The translations under genes were made by a program, and so were the position numbers. Shown here one piece after another: positions 28,064-40,944 of a DNA stretch of 64,000 nucleotides. The notes below the pieces were generated by a model. That model searched no databases, was not told where the DNA came from, and saw only the letters and a program-made list of their open reading frames with translations. Every line of letters starts with the position of its first letter. The first letter of the stretch is position 1. This DNA is from Argopecten irradians (Eukaryota > Mollusca > Bivalvia > Pectinida > Pectinidae): NCBI RefSeq assembly GCF_041381155.1, contig NC_091142.1, forward strand, positions 37,249,604 to 37,313,603, read 5' to 3'.

Positions 28064-30273
28064 TGTATTCTTGCTAACAAGTGTAAGTAACTCCCCACAA
28101 AAATGTAAGATCCCTAAAATTGTGTGATATCAATTATAATAAATGAAAATTGGGAACACCTTATGATATATAAACAGTTTAATCAGTTTTATAATAAATT
28201 ACGATACATCACAGCGGATGATACAATTCCTTAAAATAATTTATTCTACAGATTCTAACAAAAAACCATAACATAAAAAATAACCTCACACAACATGTAA
28301 ATCTTACAGGACTTAGAGTACGTAGAGTACACTCCTAGCATACCATTGATGTAGATTAGGTGCTAAATTTACAACTTGATACCATTTTGTCACTGATGTA
28401 CATTTCATTTAAACTAATCTTACCCATCCTTTCATAATAATAAGTTTGCAAACAAACGTAAAATGAACATTCTGATAAAACAACCTATATTATATACTAC
28501 ACATACATTGTACATTATACTGCCATATCTAGCCAATGCAAACACAACTCTAAAATTACAATTTTTGTTAAAAACAATGATTATATATACAAAGTCTGAA
28601 AAAACTTTATAAATGCTTTTGTTTATTAAATACAATGCAAAATATTAGACATTAAAAATATGTGAATTAATTTCAATATTTTACCATTTTGATCTATCGG
28701 AGTTTACTCTCATTGACCGAATGAAACAAAGGGAAGTAATTCTTAATAGATCAGAATGGTAATATTACTAGAACATCACTAAATTGTTATAGAACATAAT
28801 TTATATGTGGTGATATAAAGATGCCCATTCAAACCATCCTTACCATGCAATGCTTCAGTAGTTTATTTAGTAGAAGTTAATTCACCATATTAAATTTATT
28901 CAGCACAACTACATTATGGCAATTATATACATTGTATCCTATGATACAGCAGCATACATTGTATCCTATGATACCAGCATATTCTTCTGAAAAGGACAAG
29001 GTGAAAGATTCATTTCAATCATTTGAAAGTCTAAATTATCTTCATACAATTACATAAAACCAAAATAATATTGAAAAAAAAGCAAAATAGGTTCACTAGT
29101 ATATGTCTAAAAACAAAGTGTCATTGTCTTGAGATTTCTCCAAAAAGCACCATATTATGGAAATAATGGAAACTCTGATCTTATTGATAATGCACTTCAC
29201 AAAACGTTACAGCTATACTGTAATAACTTAAGCTAAAAACTATAATGAAATGCCTACACTTATCATTATGAAAATTAAGGTGGATTTGTAATTTTAACAT
29301 GTATGCAGCACTATCATATCAATGATTTCTCCAACATGATGCTGTTTCCTATGTACATTCATTGTAAATGAAACACACATGTACTTTGTACATATGTAAT
29401 GCATTGTTTATAAATCTCGATTAATGATTTTATTATTTCATTAGTAATTGAATTTGTTCCTTTATGCCTAGAATCAAAGTTAATCAACAATATTACACTA
29501 AGGTTTGTTTAACCGACCAGAAATCTTCATCAAAGCTCCACATCTCCCAAATTAGAAAACACTGGACTGCTAGCATGCTATCACAGTTCAGAACATGTCT
29601 TCTTATGACTAGATAATAATGGTCAGATAATTTATACACACCAATCAAAGTGATAAATATGATAGATTAGTGATTTTACTTTCAATTGAGATTTTATTTC
29701 AAAGCTAACTTATAACTTTGCTTTAACAAATTGTCCTTCACAAAACTGAACTTCTCTTCATCACAGGTAAAACACCAGATTTGCCTTATTAAATTAACTA
29801 CAGTTTAAGAACAGAACTGATCCTGATAATATACTGAATCACCAGGAGGTTTGATACCGTAGTTGATTATATATACTTAGGCCAAAAAAATTATATGCAT
29901 ATTTCAATTACATCACTGAAAAAAATTGGGTAGGTCGGTCAGGATTTGTTTAACTTAATTTTTTATTTTATTTTTTAGGAGGGGTGAGAGAGGGGTTGAG
30001 TGGCTTTATAACTACATTAAATAATACATGCAAGTTGTCTTTCAGGCTTTAGGCTGGCTAGAAGTCTTTTATTTCTCATTACCGTATTCGTAATTGAACT
30101 TTATCTGGATAAACTTAAAGCATGCGTAAAAATCTAAGTTGAAAACTTCATACACAACATTTTTGTTTTGAAAAGTGTGATAAAATAGCTAGGGTCGGAA
30201 GTAAAAACTAGGGTAGGTAGGGGTACCTGAAACATACATATATTATTTTAGGCCTTAGGTATAGGTGGATTAC
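28064..30273. other. gene-free stretch downstream of the cysteine-rich gene
   Basis: No exon recognised. Part may be the 3' UTR of the minus-strand gene ending at 30274. A short GGTAGGT-rich segment (29925-30235) looks like a decayed interspersed repeat. Confidence 0.35.
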
Positions 30274-33200
30274 TTAGACAGCAGTGGAAGACACAGGTTG
30301 TTTTCTATTAACGCCTGCTGTAGCCGAGCTCCTCTGATATTCAAGGACACTTCTAGTTAATGAAGATCCACTCATTGACATACAGAAACACTGGAAAGCT
30401 CCTAACTTCTTGTTGAAGCCTAAACCTAAATTTAGACACTGAGGTAAATCTTCTTCATCCATATCATCAGGAATCGGGGTTGAGCACCAGGGTTTTTCAC
30501 AACAGTTGCCACAAAGTGCTTGACTGGCACAGCAGTCTGGTGCACACAGCGAAGATAAACATGGGTCGTTACAGCACGGCTTGGACGGATTCAAAAGGTT
30601 CTGCAAAATTGATGTTATTCATTACATTAAATATATAAATATAAATATATCTTAGAAACAATATCAATTGTATCCTTAATGATGTAAATGAAGGAGGTTC
30701 TTTATAGCAAAGTTTCAAAAAAGTTTTTAAAAATAGTAATGACCAAGTTAGGGAAGCAAAACTAAAAAATTTGTTACTGTTGATGAAAAATACATGCATA
30801 TGAATTAGAACTATGCATAGAAGTTTATCAGATTATATCTTATAGAGAAATTCTTAGCTGTAGTATTATGGTTAAAATAATATATAAGCTTGTAAATAGT
30901 CCAAGTATATAACTTACATGAAGAACAATTTACACATAATAACAGTGTTGTAAACAAGTGTCTGAAAAGAACTACAAGATAAATAGATTGATACACATGT
31001 AGTATAAATATTTCTTTTGCACTTGATCAGCAATAAACTTATTGTTTTCTTTAGAATTTCTGTCAAAATTTTCTTTTGAAAGACTAAAAGATCTAACAGT
31101 AATATGAGAGGTTAACATCTTCGCTCGCCAAGGATTTCAATACAATACTCAAGCTCCTATTTGAAGATACTGGATCTGAACCCTTGGTTAAAGCAAACAT
31201 GCGTGCAAAAGATGCTAGTGTTATATTATACAGATTATTCAATCAAGCATGGGAAGGATATGTTATTCTGCATGTGATACATTCAATAGAAGGATAAAAG
31301 TCAAATGTGACTTAATGCTGCCAACCTTTTAAGATTATTAGTAAATATAGTGAGTTTTATGAGCCAACAAACCAGCAAATTGGTATCCCTTCATTCCAAC
31401 ATGCTATAGGCTGACATTGTTATATTAGGTCTCTAGGCCTCATAGTTTAATATTGACAAGAAACATTTTAAAGATTTTAGTCATTTCGGCCCATGCAATC
31501 TTGTAGGAAGGTCAAAGTCATTCCTTTGAACAAACTTGGTAGACCTTCATCTCAGCATGTCACAGGCATAGTATTAGGTCTCTTGTCCTTCATCCCTGCA
31601 TGCTGTAACACACCTAATATGAGTACCCTGGGCCTTTCAATTATTGATCATGATAAGTTATTTTAATGAAAAGTTTGCTGGATGATGCACAATGACTCAG
31701 GTCATCCTCACTTTTCCTAACAAATAAATTTGATTCATTAATATACATGTAGGATGGTATCCCTATAATGCAACCACTTATCATGCCAGTTAGTAATCAA
31801 AGCTGAAAACCAAATCACCAGGAAAGAAGTCCATCAATACTGCAAATCAAACTACTGTAACACAGGAGAGAAATGAAATGTACAAATGTATGTACCATGC
31901 ATATTACTGGTAACTTTCTACAGGATATTTTTGCTAATTCTTTGGTACATTGAAGGATATATAACTATAATGTAGTTGGTTTTTAAATCATATATAGTTG
32001 CAAAACTGAATAGAAAACATTAAAATTGATCAAAATTTGACATTATTTCATTCGAAAAGTTTGACCAGTGAAAAAAACAGCTTTTTACTGTAGATAAAAG
32101 TATACAGAATGAAAACCGACTACTAGGTATATATGACACAGCTAACAAATGTACAATTGTGCAGGATACTCACCAATGTAATATAGTGATTTGTGTTATA
32201 AAGTGAAAGTGGATTATAGCAGATAGCACACACCCAGACTAGAGGCTACGAGGCTTACATACAAGTATAGTGTATACTTACAACTTTCTAATATAAACAT
32301 GAACGGCTGAGTGATTTATAATCACACAGCACTTTGTGACTGAAGAGTTCCACATTCATTGCACCACTATAAGTTGTCAAAAATAACAAATGAATTCAGA
32401 CATAAAGTATACAGTAATCATTTCGATTTTCTTCTGAAGAAAAAGTACTCAGATCATATCAAAATCTCTGGAATACATAATGAATAATGTATGGGATGTT
32501 CAATATAATCAAACAGTTCTTCTTTATGATTTTGATTTTAACTCAATGCAAAAAACTCTAAAAGTCACACCTCACCTTGACCTCTATATACATAAACAAT
32601 AAAGAATCCTTCACATACAACGATACCCAAATACATTTGTGCAGGACTATTGTTTCTATTGGTGATGGAATGATGTCAAAATATGATATTCCGTACTAAC
32701 GTCATATCAGAGGGAAGATCACAAAGAGCAACATTCCATCAACACTGGATATATACTCTTCCCACACAAACGTTATCGTTATGTCTTACATAAATTATTC
32801 CAGCTAGTACAAAACTTTATATAATTACTGATATCGACTTTAGGAGGAGAAATTCAGCCAATAACTACAAGATTTTTTTTATGTATAAATGCTGGTATTG
32901 TGCAAGTTCTCACAACAATCATCATTTGATTTTTGCATATTACTAATAGTATGTGCTTTGTCATTTAGTTCCCTTTCTCAAGTAAACGATACATACTGAC
33001 ACATATCATATGTTTTAATACTGAGTTGGCAATGCTCTAAAAATATTGAAAATGACAATAACCTCTTTAAGGTTTAAATTAATGAAAATTAAAAAAATTA
33101 TAAAAACAAATACAAGATAAACTAGAAATTGTCACCGGGACAATTTGACAGGCTTTTCACCTAAAAAGCTACTCCGTTCAAGGTCATTCATAACACACTT

Positions 33201-36200
33201 GGTAGCGCTTAGTTTCAACGTACCAAAAGTCCAATACCAGGTCTTAGGCCTTTCAGAACTTTACAATAAGTCATTTGGAGATTTTAGGATTGTTAGCCCG
33301 AGTGCCCTTTGATATTTTTCAAGGTCAATCACATTAACAAACTTGGTAGGCATTTATGTCAGCATGCTTCATGCTTAATATTAGGTCTCTAGGCCTTCTA
33401 GAAATTGAGAAGAAGATTTTTTAATGATTTTGTCGAAAAATTGCATTTTGAACTTTGTCCCTTATTTTCTACCGGAAGTTGACGTTTTACAGAAAAGTTG
33501 TCACAAAATGAATTGTTTCATTTTTGATTCTACATAACATATCCAAAAATGAAAGTAATTGGATTTGTGGTTTACGAGCTACGGCTGTCTCAATGAGCTG
33601 ACTTTTCACAGGATTATTTTCATAACTCTACAATCACACGCACTTTGTGACCTTGGATGAAGGTCAAGCTCGTTTATTTTTTCAAACCCGATAGTCAACT
33701 ACCTAAGCTTACTTCATGCAAAACATGAAGCCTCTATACTATGTAGATCTTGAGAAGAAGATTTTTTCGTGATTTTCACCGAAAACGGCGATTTTGCACT
33801 ATGAGTCAATAAACAACCGGAAGTTGACATTTTAGAGAAAAATGTACGATTACAAAGTTTCTCAGTATGCAATTCTACATCACATAAAAAAAATGAAAGA
33901 AATTGGCTCAGTGGTTAACGAGTTAAGGCTGTCTAGGTTAAACCGGAATTGACGTCATTGCGGCCATATTTGAATTTGAATCAACACCATATTAACAAGA
34001 ATTAGTCACGGTAATCAGTTGAAGATCTTGTGTGAGTTTGGGCTTGATCGGACTGGTGGAATCAGAGAAGATGTTTAAAATATAATTGTCGAAATTTGCA
34101 AAAAAATCTTAGAATGTCAAAATATGATATTCCGTACTAACGTCATATCAGAGGGAAGATCACAAAGAGCAACATTCCATCAACACTGGATATATACTCT
34201 TCCATGCAACACAAACGTTATCGTTATGTCTTACATAAATTATTCCAGCTAGTACAAACTTTGACATTAAATGATTACTGATATCAAACTTTAGGAGGAG
34301 AAATTCAGCCAATAACTACAAGATTTTTTTTATGTATAAATGCTGGTATTGTGCAAGTTCTCACAACAATCATCATTTGATTTTTGCATATTACTAATAG
34401 TATGTGCTTTGTCATTTAGTTCCCTTTCTCAAGTAAACGACTACATACTGACACATATCATATGTTTTAATACTGAGTTGGCAATGCTCTAAAAATATTG
34501 AAAATGACAATAACCTCTTTAAGGTTTAAATTAATGAAACTTAAAAAAATTATAAAAACAAATACAAGATAATTAATATTTTAAAATAACAATTCACAGC
34601 ATGCAAATAACTATTAAATCTAACTTATTTCCATATATAACATAAAGAAACAGTCAAATTGGGAAACAGATTTTTAAGCAGTAAACTGTCATAATAATAA
34701 TTTTCTAAATTTGAAAATATCAACACCAAATGACAATTGTAATACTTACATTTGTGAGACAATTCGTTGATCCGAAACACTGGCACAGGAGAATCTCTAC
34801 ACAGCTGAGAGACTGCAAAACAAAGCATATGATCAAATGATCTGTTATTCTAAGGATATAGATTATCTCCCCTTCTTCAAAGCCATGTTTCCAAATATTT
34901 TGAATTGCAAATGCCCATAGAGATATACATGTATTAAATATTTTGAAATTGTTTGAAGACTGTATGATCTCTAAAAATCATTTTGAATTACATGGATAAT
35001 ATAAACAGAATACTACTGGAGTTTACTTTTTTTCAAAATTTGCATTGACTAGAAGTGGATAGATACAATGTAGGCATAATATATTCTTGTAATGAAAAAA
35101 AAAGAGGAAGAGCTTTGTGTATAAACAGATCAATTCAATCCAGCTGGAAACCATTTAAACAAAATAACAATGAAATATTGACAATCCACAACTTGATGGT
35201 GATATACAGTTACTTCTCAGGCTAGATGATCCATAAACACATAATGAAAATTCAACTCTAGCAAGAAATAAAAAAAAAATGTCTGTAGTGAATCTTATCC
35301 CATTCTGTTCTTATAATATAATTTAAACACTTTATATGAATTTCGTATTCAAATGAATGTTTCCCCCTGAATTTGTAATGACCATTTTCAACTAAAAAGT
35401 TGAATCTGGATATTGGTTATCTCCCCTTGTCTGAAAACTGTAGAATCAGAAATATTAAATAGACAAATTATGAAACTGAATTTTGTTGAGAACTTTGATA
35501 TCTTCAGAACTGTGTGGTTCTAAGGTAACTCTGATGATTCCCTTCTTGAAAGATTTCAGATCACAATTATATAAAGATAAGATTCATAAATCAACATCTT
35601 TTTTCAACATTATTACATCGTGATGTGAAAATCGTAAGTTTTACTCACTGATTTAAAGTTATACATACAAAGAAAAAATCTTGGTAAAAGTGTTTAAAAG
35701 ATTGAAAATATAATTAAGATGAAAATAATTACGTACAAGATACAATGTACATGGTCAATTGTCAAATTGTTTAATTCAAGGAAAATTGGCCAACAACACA
35801 ATGGCGGACTGATTTTGCTTTCGATTTTCTACCGGATTGTTATCAAGAAACTTATTTACCAGTGCAACTTATATGTGAATGAAAACTGAAAAAATCATAA
35901 AAAAGTCCCTTGCGACTTACACACAGATGAGACTTATTATCCAGCAAATATAACTTTGACAAAAATGGACTTTAACACAAATGTTGACATCATGCTGTCC
36001 TCAAATTTATTTTATTTTATTTCAAACACATACTAACAGCTGCCTGGTTTCATATGTGATTGCATCTTTGATAAAAGATTTATAGTGGAAAATGACTCAC
36101 TTTTCTATTAGGGCAACATTTATCCAGACAACCTCCAACGGACGGATTACAACAGTTGCAAGACTCTGACATCGCTATACAACAGTCACAACATGGCGGA

Positions 36201-38194
36201 GATTCTTCTGATCCGCAAATAGCACAACCACATCCCGCTTCACACACTCCCCGCGACTGAAACACAACCACCAATATGTGTATACTTGGTACCTACTAAC
36301 ATTTATTTATTACAATCACTTGGCTCCTACATTGGTCCAGGGACTATGTGGTATTTACTTAGACATGACACAGCTCCATCATCCGAATGAAATATAACAA
36401 CTTCTATTTGCATGGAATTTACTTTCATGAATTTCCCAATCGTAGTAAATTCTCGAAAGTTTATCTCAACAAATTGATATCTACCAGCTACATCATCTGA
36501 TCTTTAAAGATGCTCCACCGCCGACAGAGCATAAATGATATTCATTATTTGAACAATAAATGGTGTTTAATCGTGTATAGATATGTGTAATTAACACAAA
36601 AAATAATATAAAATAATCTATTTCGCCTTTGGTGCATGCGCAATCAGTACTTCATTCCATATAGGATATAGTGACACGGATTTTTTTTCGGGATGCAATT
36701 AATTATATTTCATGTTTTTAACTTCAAGTAAAATTAGAAGCTCAAACTTTTCAATGGTGGTAATGGTGTAAAGTAAGTAACTTTTGTAACTGAAGAAAAA
36801 TACTAAATCGTCTGCCACTGTTTTTGATAGTGAAAAAATACCATTTGTCAGCGGTGGAGCAACTTTAATGATAGAAAGTATCATATAATTAAATGGGTGA
36901 TAACTCATCATTTATTATGTACAGCTGTTTCTATATACCGGTAATCTATGAATAATTGTGACAATAGACTTAACAAATTCAATTGAAATCTATTTATTTT
37001 ATGTAAAATCTAGTTTTAAGATATTATATACCGGTATATATCATACAATACATGTAGGTCAAACAAAAGATTCACTTCTACATACGAAGAAATGATATAA
37101 TTAGTATGTAGTAGTTATACGCACCAGTAGGAGTTGTCGAATGCCGAGGATAATGAGGACTAGAGCAGCCCAACACACTATGGCTATAATGATGATGATA
37201 GGTAAATCCAAGGCAAGTTCTGATGACGATGCATTCTGAAAGTAAAATTGACACATGTACGACTTTTACATACCGTATATGTATTCTAATACAGGGGTTT
37301 CGAGATCCCAACACAACGTGAGTAATAATGTAAAATTTACTGTTGATTAGTCCCACCTTTCGGACATTATGACATCAAGAAACTCATCTCAAATAATAAC
37401 GTCATAATCACCAGATGGTGGGACTAAGGTTACTTGGTAATTGGACTATACCCACGTCATTTTGGGATCTCAAAACCCCTGTATTGGAAATCACTGAATG
37501 TAAACCACCAAAACCTTAATTACATTGAGGTATGTACTATTAGCTCCATCAATTAAAGCAACATTTAACAAATTCAGACCATCAAATATCTACACAGTAC
37601 ACTTAAATCCAACATTGCTTGCTGTACCTTATTGTCAGTCTACAGAAATCATCATAAGATGTGAGAAAGATGACTATAAGCTTAGGTAAACTGTATTTAT
37701 ATTCTCCTTGGCTGTGATTACTCACCCCCATGTCTGCTCATCTGTGTAACATCTGTATCCTTAAACAATTGGAAACAAGTACTGCATAATGTAAGCCTTA
37801 CATGTAGGACCTGAGCAAAGTAAATTGATTGAAATTATTATACAATGATATTTAATATATTAATCATTGTAATGTAAATGTATAATAATATGACATGCTT
37901 GACAGCTAATTCTATTATTTTTTGTAAAAAAAAAAATCAGATACATGTATTAGAACACTTCAAACTTCAATATTATGCTAGGTGTGATATAATGAGGACT
38001 TAAGTTGCAAAACAAACAATCTTCCCTATTAGATTTTGTCTCACCTGTCTCCATGTTAATAAAATGCAGAGTACAAGTAACGTTAATATAACAAAATTAC
38101 TGTTCTTATAAATAGAAGTTGTTTTAGGTAGACAAACTATTTTCCTTCTCCAAGGTGGGCCGCGAACGCGATAGAAGAATTCCTCAGTTTCCAT
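30274..38194 (-). CDS. cysteine-rich small membrane protein, unidentified
   Basis: Five exons on the minus strand: 38194-38045, 37235-37125, 36256-36101, 34812-34750 and 30600-30274. All junctions are phase 0 with GT/AG sites; the product is 268 aa. Residues about 33-49 (NFVILTLLVLCILLTW) and 60-86 (LPIIIIIAIVCWAALVLIIL) are hydrophobic and probably span the membrane. Residues 88-200 are very cysteine-rich (CEAGCGCAIC, CCDCCIAMSESCNCC, CCNDPC, CCASQALCGNCC). About 31 cysteines follow the second segment. An acidic patch (DDMDEED) and a Ser/Arg-rich tail end it. An alternative first exon, ATGGGG|gtgagt at 37731-37726, would also join in phase and give a 220-aa single-pass form. There is weak resemblance to the Cys pattern of I-mfa proteins, which I do not treat as identification. 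Function unknown; the exon chain is more certain than the start. Confidence 0.7.
31375..31720 (-). mobile_element. remnant of element A/B-type Helentron-like repeat
   Basis: Diverged units with AACAAACTTGGTAGACCTTC and TACCCTGGGCCT, ending near a decayed AGGATGACCTGAGTCA 5'-hairpin sequence on the minus strand. No 3' palindrome is present. It lies in intron 4 of the cysteine-rich gene. Confidence 0.6.
32673..33120. repeat. ~450-bp direct repeat, left copy
   Basis: Nearly identical to 34114-34572; both run from ATGTCAAAATATGATATTCC to AATACAAGATAA. By eye the copies differ only by several small indels and a few substitutions, so the duplication is recent or allelic in origin. Confidence 0.9.
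33121..34113 (-). mobile_element. Helitron-like non-autonomous element, degenerate
   Basis: On the minus strand the 3' end is AAATTGTCCCGGTGACAATT, closing a hairpin, followed by CTAG and a T: the canonical Helitron 3' layout (hairpin, CTRR, T). Its body has diverged units related to elements A/B (CACACTTGGTAGCGCTTAG). The 5' end is uncertain, perhaps TCTAAG near 34113. Its flanks are the two ~450-bp direct repeats. Confidence 0.55.
34114..34572. repeat. ~450-bp direct repeat, right copy
   Basis: See the left copy at 32673-33120. Unique sequence resumes at 34573 (TTAATATTTTAAAATAAC). Confidence 0.9.
36508..36864. mobile_element. complete TTAA MITE, GATGCTCCACCG family
   Basis: TTAA at 36504-36507 and 36865-36868 flanks inverted ends AGATGCTCCACCGCCGACA and (minus strand) AGTTGCTCCACCGCTGACA. 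357 bp, non-coding, in intron 2 of the cysteine-rich gene. The partial copy at 1-185 is the same family. Confidence 0.85.
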
Positions 38195-38391
38195 GGATTT
38201 TGCGTCATCCACCTGGGGTGAGCTTTGGTTCACTTTCTAATTCTCATTTAGTTAAGCCGTAACAAATTTGTACCATCGAAAATATTAGATTATTCTTTAT
38301 TTTCTTGATGTTCCGAATAATGATTTCTTTGTTTCAAAAGAGTCGAGTCACACAAGGACTGGACAGCATTTGGTATTTGCATCTGGTTTCC

Positions 38392-39207
38392 CCACTCCAA
38401 TAATGTTAGAGGTATAGCATGACGAGACATTTTTGATCATTGTCTTATCTAACTTCTAGCATTCAAGACAGGATTCACATGGTGCAGAATAGGCTCGATA
38501 TAAATTCAAAATTCAAGTTGTGTTTACACTAACCTTTCACATCCTGAAAGAATGATCCAAAATCATGTTGAATCAAACATAAAACGTCACTATTGCATTT
38601 TTATACTGAATTTAGACATATCTTTATCCCCACCACTATTTGTAAGTCTACACGGTCGCCATTTCACTCGGTAGTTATAATTACAAATTACAGAATGGTG
38701 ACAAAAGTAAAAATATCATTATTTACAAAATGTCTTGCAGTATTTCTATACAAACATGTATAAGTTTAGTAAAATTTTCCCAGAATCCATTAAAAGCGAT
38801 AAAAATATTAATTAATACTTTTTATGCATATAAACAACCTTTGTTAATATTAGCTTTCCACTTCATACACCATCATATAATCTGATAAACCGGAAGTGAC
38901 GAAAACTTTTATAGATTTAACCTAAATTATACCGCGCTGGATATGATTGCTATGGGTCCCCTATAAAATGTGTGATTTTGATCATTATTCCGTGGATTTA
39001 TATTGTGTCATACCACTTATTGTAGCAGGATGTGTTCATGGATAAAGTTCTACTCATTCTGGTAACTTTTCACTCCGTTATCAAACGTCAAACTTCCGCC
39101 CTAGTTTGACAGCGGAACTTGCGAAGACTCATATAGGGGTCTGATATAAGATGTCAAGATTGCCCATCAGATGTTTCTCAATATCGACGTCTAATATTAT
39201 GGGATTA
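38392..39207. mobile_element. MULE-like MITE, full-length copy
   Basis: Imperfect inverted ends (CACTCCAATAATGTTAGA against TAATCCCATAATATTAGA) and a perfect 9-bp direct repeat CTGGTTTCC on both sides (38383-38391, 39208-39216). About 816 bp, no coding capacity. The 111-bp copy at 7801-7911 keeps only its ends. It lies about 200 bp upstream of the first exon of the cysteine-rich gene. Confidence 0.75.
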
Positions 39208-39267
39208 CTGGTTTCCCTAGTCGAATAACCTTCTTTGGTCTCCCTTGATTTCCGTTTATCACCTTAA

Positions 39268-40262
39268 GGTTCATGTAATGGCTTTAACCAGTGATATTTT
39301 GCAAGCCTAAAACGCATTACTGTGCTGCAATTGAACAGAACTAATTTCATTAATTGTTGGTATATACCCTGGCTAACTGTCAGTCTTACTGTTGATAAGT
39401 AATTTGTGAAGCTGCTTGTAAATTTCAGTAAAATAAGAGAAAAATGTATATTTCTGGAGAAGACATAGAACTCGTGTGAATTGCATTGATGGCACCAAAT
39501 AAACATGCTATCGTGTTCAGTAGTGACTATGCCAGGTACTCCAACAGTTTGTTTGGCAAAATCGGACCAGCGAATAGCGCAGGAGCCTATTGTTGTAAAT
39601 GCAAATGGCTGCTTTAAATGGCGGATCACAAATATAGCACATAAGAAGACATTTTAATTGATACAAGTGCTCTTATATACACTATAAGGTACTCTGAACA
39701 TGACAAGAAGAATATTTACGGAAAAAAAATAGTTAAAATGTGGACTTTGAGGCTCTTTCCGGAAATTTGCATTTTTCGCCCCAAACAGATTGTTTGAACT
39801 ATTTTTTTCGTGAAGAGTCTTCTTGTTATGTTCAGAGTACCTTATGGTGTCTATAAAAACATTTGTATCAATTGAGATGGCTTCTTATATGCGATATTTT
39901 CGATCCGCCATTTATAGCAGCCATTTGCATTTACTACAATAGGCTCCTGCGCTATTTGCTGGTCCGATTTTGCCAAACAAACTGTTGGAGTACCTGGCAT
40001 ATTCACAACTGAACACGATGGCATGATTATTTGGTTCCATCAATTCAATTCACACGAGTTCTATGTCTTCTCCAGAAATATACATTTTTCTCATATTTTA
40101 CATGTATTTTACATGCAGCTTCACAAATTACATATCAACAGTAAGACTGACAGTTAGCCAGTGTATATACCAACAATTAATGAAATTAGTTCTGTTCAAT
40201 TGCAGCACAGTAATGAGTTTTAGGCTTGCAAAATATCACTGTTTAAAGCCATTACATGAACC
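39268..40262. repeat. ~1-kb long palindrome flanked by TTAA
   Basis: Two arms of about 470-490 bp run in opposite directions from GGTTCATGTAATGGCTTTAA at 39268 to its complement ending 40262, with a centre near 39740-39790. The arms look about 90% identical by eye. TTAA is present at 39264-39267 and 40263-40266, so this is probably a foldback transposon. Frames found in both arms are mirror copies of the same DNA. It lies between the divergent cysteine-rich gene and IFT22. Confidence 0.88.
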
Positions 40263-40944
40263 TTAATTTATATTTAGAATATGGCCTTTTAAGACTTAAT
40301 GATTTAAGTTGAAAGTTTCATGAAACCTATATACATCATGTTGTGTATGTCAGACAATCAAGTAACAAACTGAAAGTACAGATATCTTGGCAGTTTTACA
40401 TTATGCAGCTGTTATGTTCTGCAGTACAGTAGAGAAGTGGCCTGTCTCATTAAACATGGAAACGCTTAAACAAATTGAATTTAAAGTAAAATTATTTTGG
40501 TTTGAATGTCCCATGGCAATTATTTCAAATACTTCAAGATGTTTGTAAAACAAAATACTATTTACAATACGCAGAACACACCGAATAACACTATTTTGAC
40601 ATCTTCTTCTACAAGCTAAGGCATGATTTTGGAACTTCCGCTCAAAATGAAAACCACGTGATCAAACAATACGTAAAATGTACGTGAAAACTATCGTAAA
40701 CATATTATCTTCATCCTTAATTTATATTAATTTTATTAGATCTATTAATGGTTAAATATTGAGATATATTAATCACACATGTTTTAATTATATATATTCA
40801 ATTACATTATATTAACCTGTCTTTTACGACACCAAATTAATTTATTTCCGGTAGGTGGCGTTTTTGAGTTGCTTCCGCTAACAAATTCCTCAAGTTGAGT
40901 TCGGCTGCTAGTTTTTTTATTTGGACGCTTCAAATCTGAATAGA

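Noticed and set aside
32673-34572. Small LTR-type element with ~450-bp terminal repeats
   Set aside because: The repeats lack TG...CA ends, there is no primer-binding site or flanking duplication, and the interior is a Helitron-like remnant.
39264-40266. A gene family pair (two similar proteins on opposite strands)
   Set aside because: Both frames are the two arms of one palindrome.
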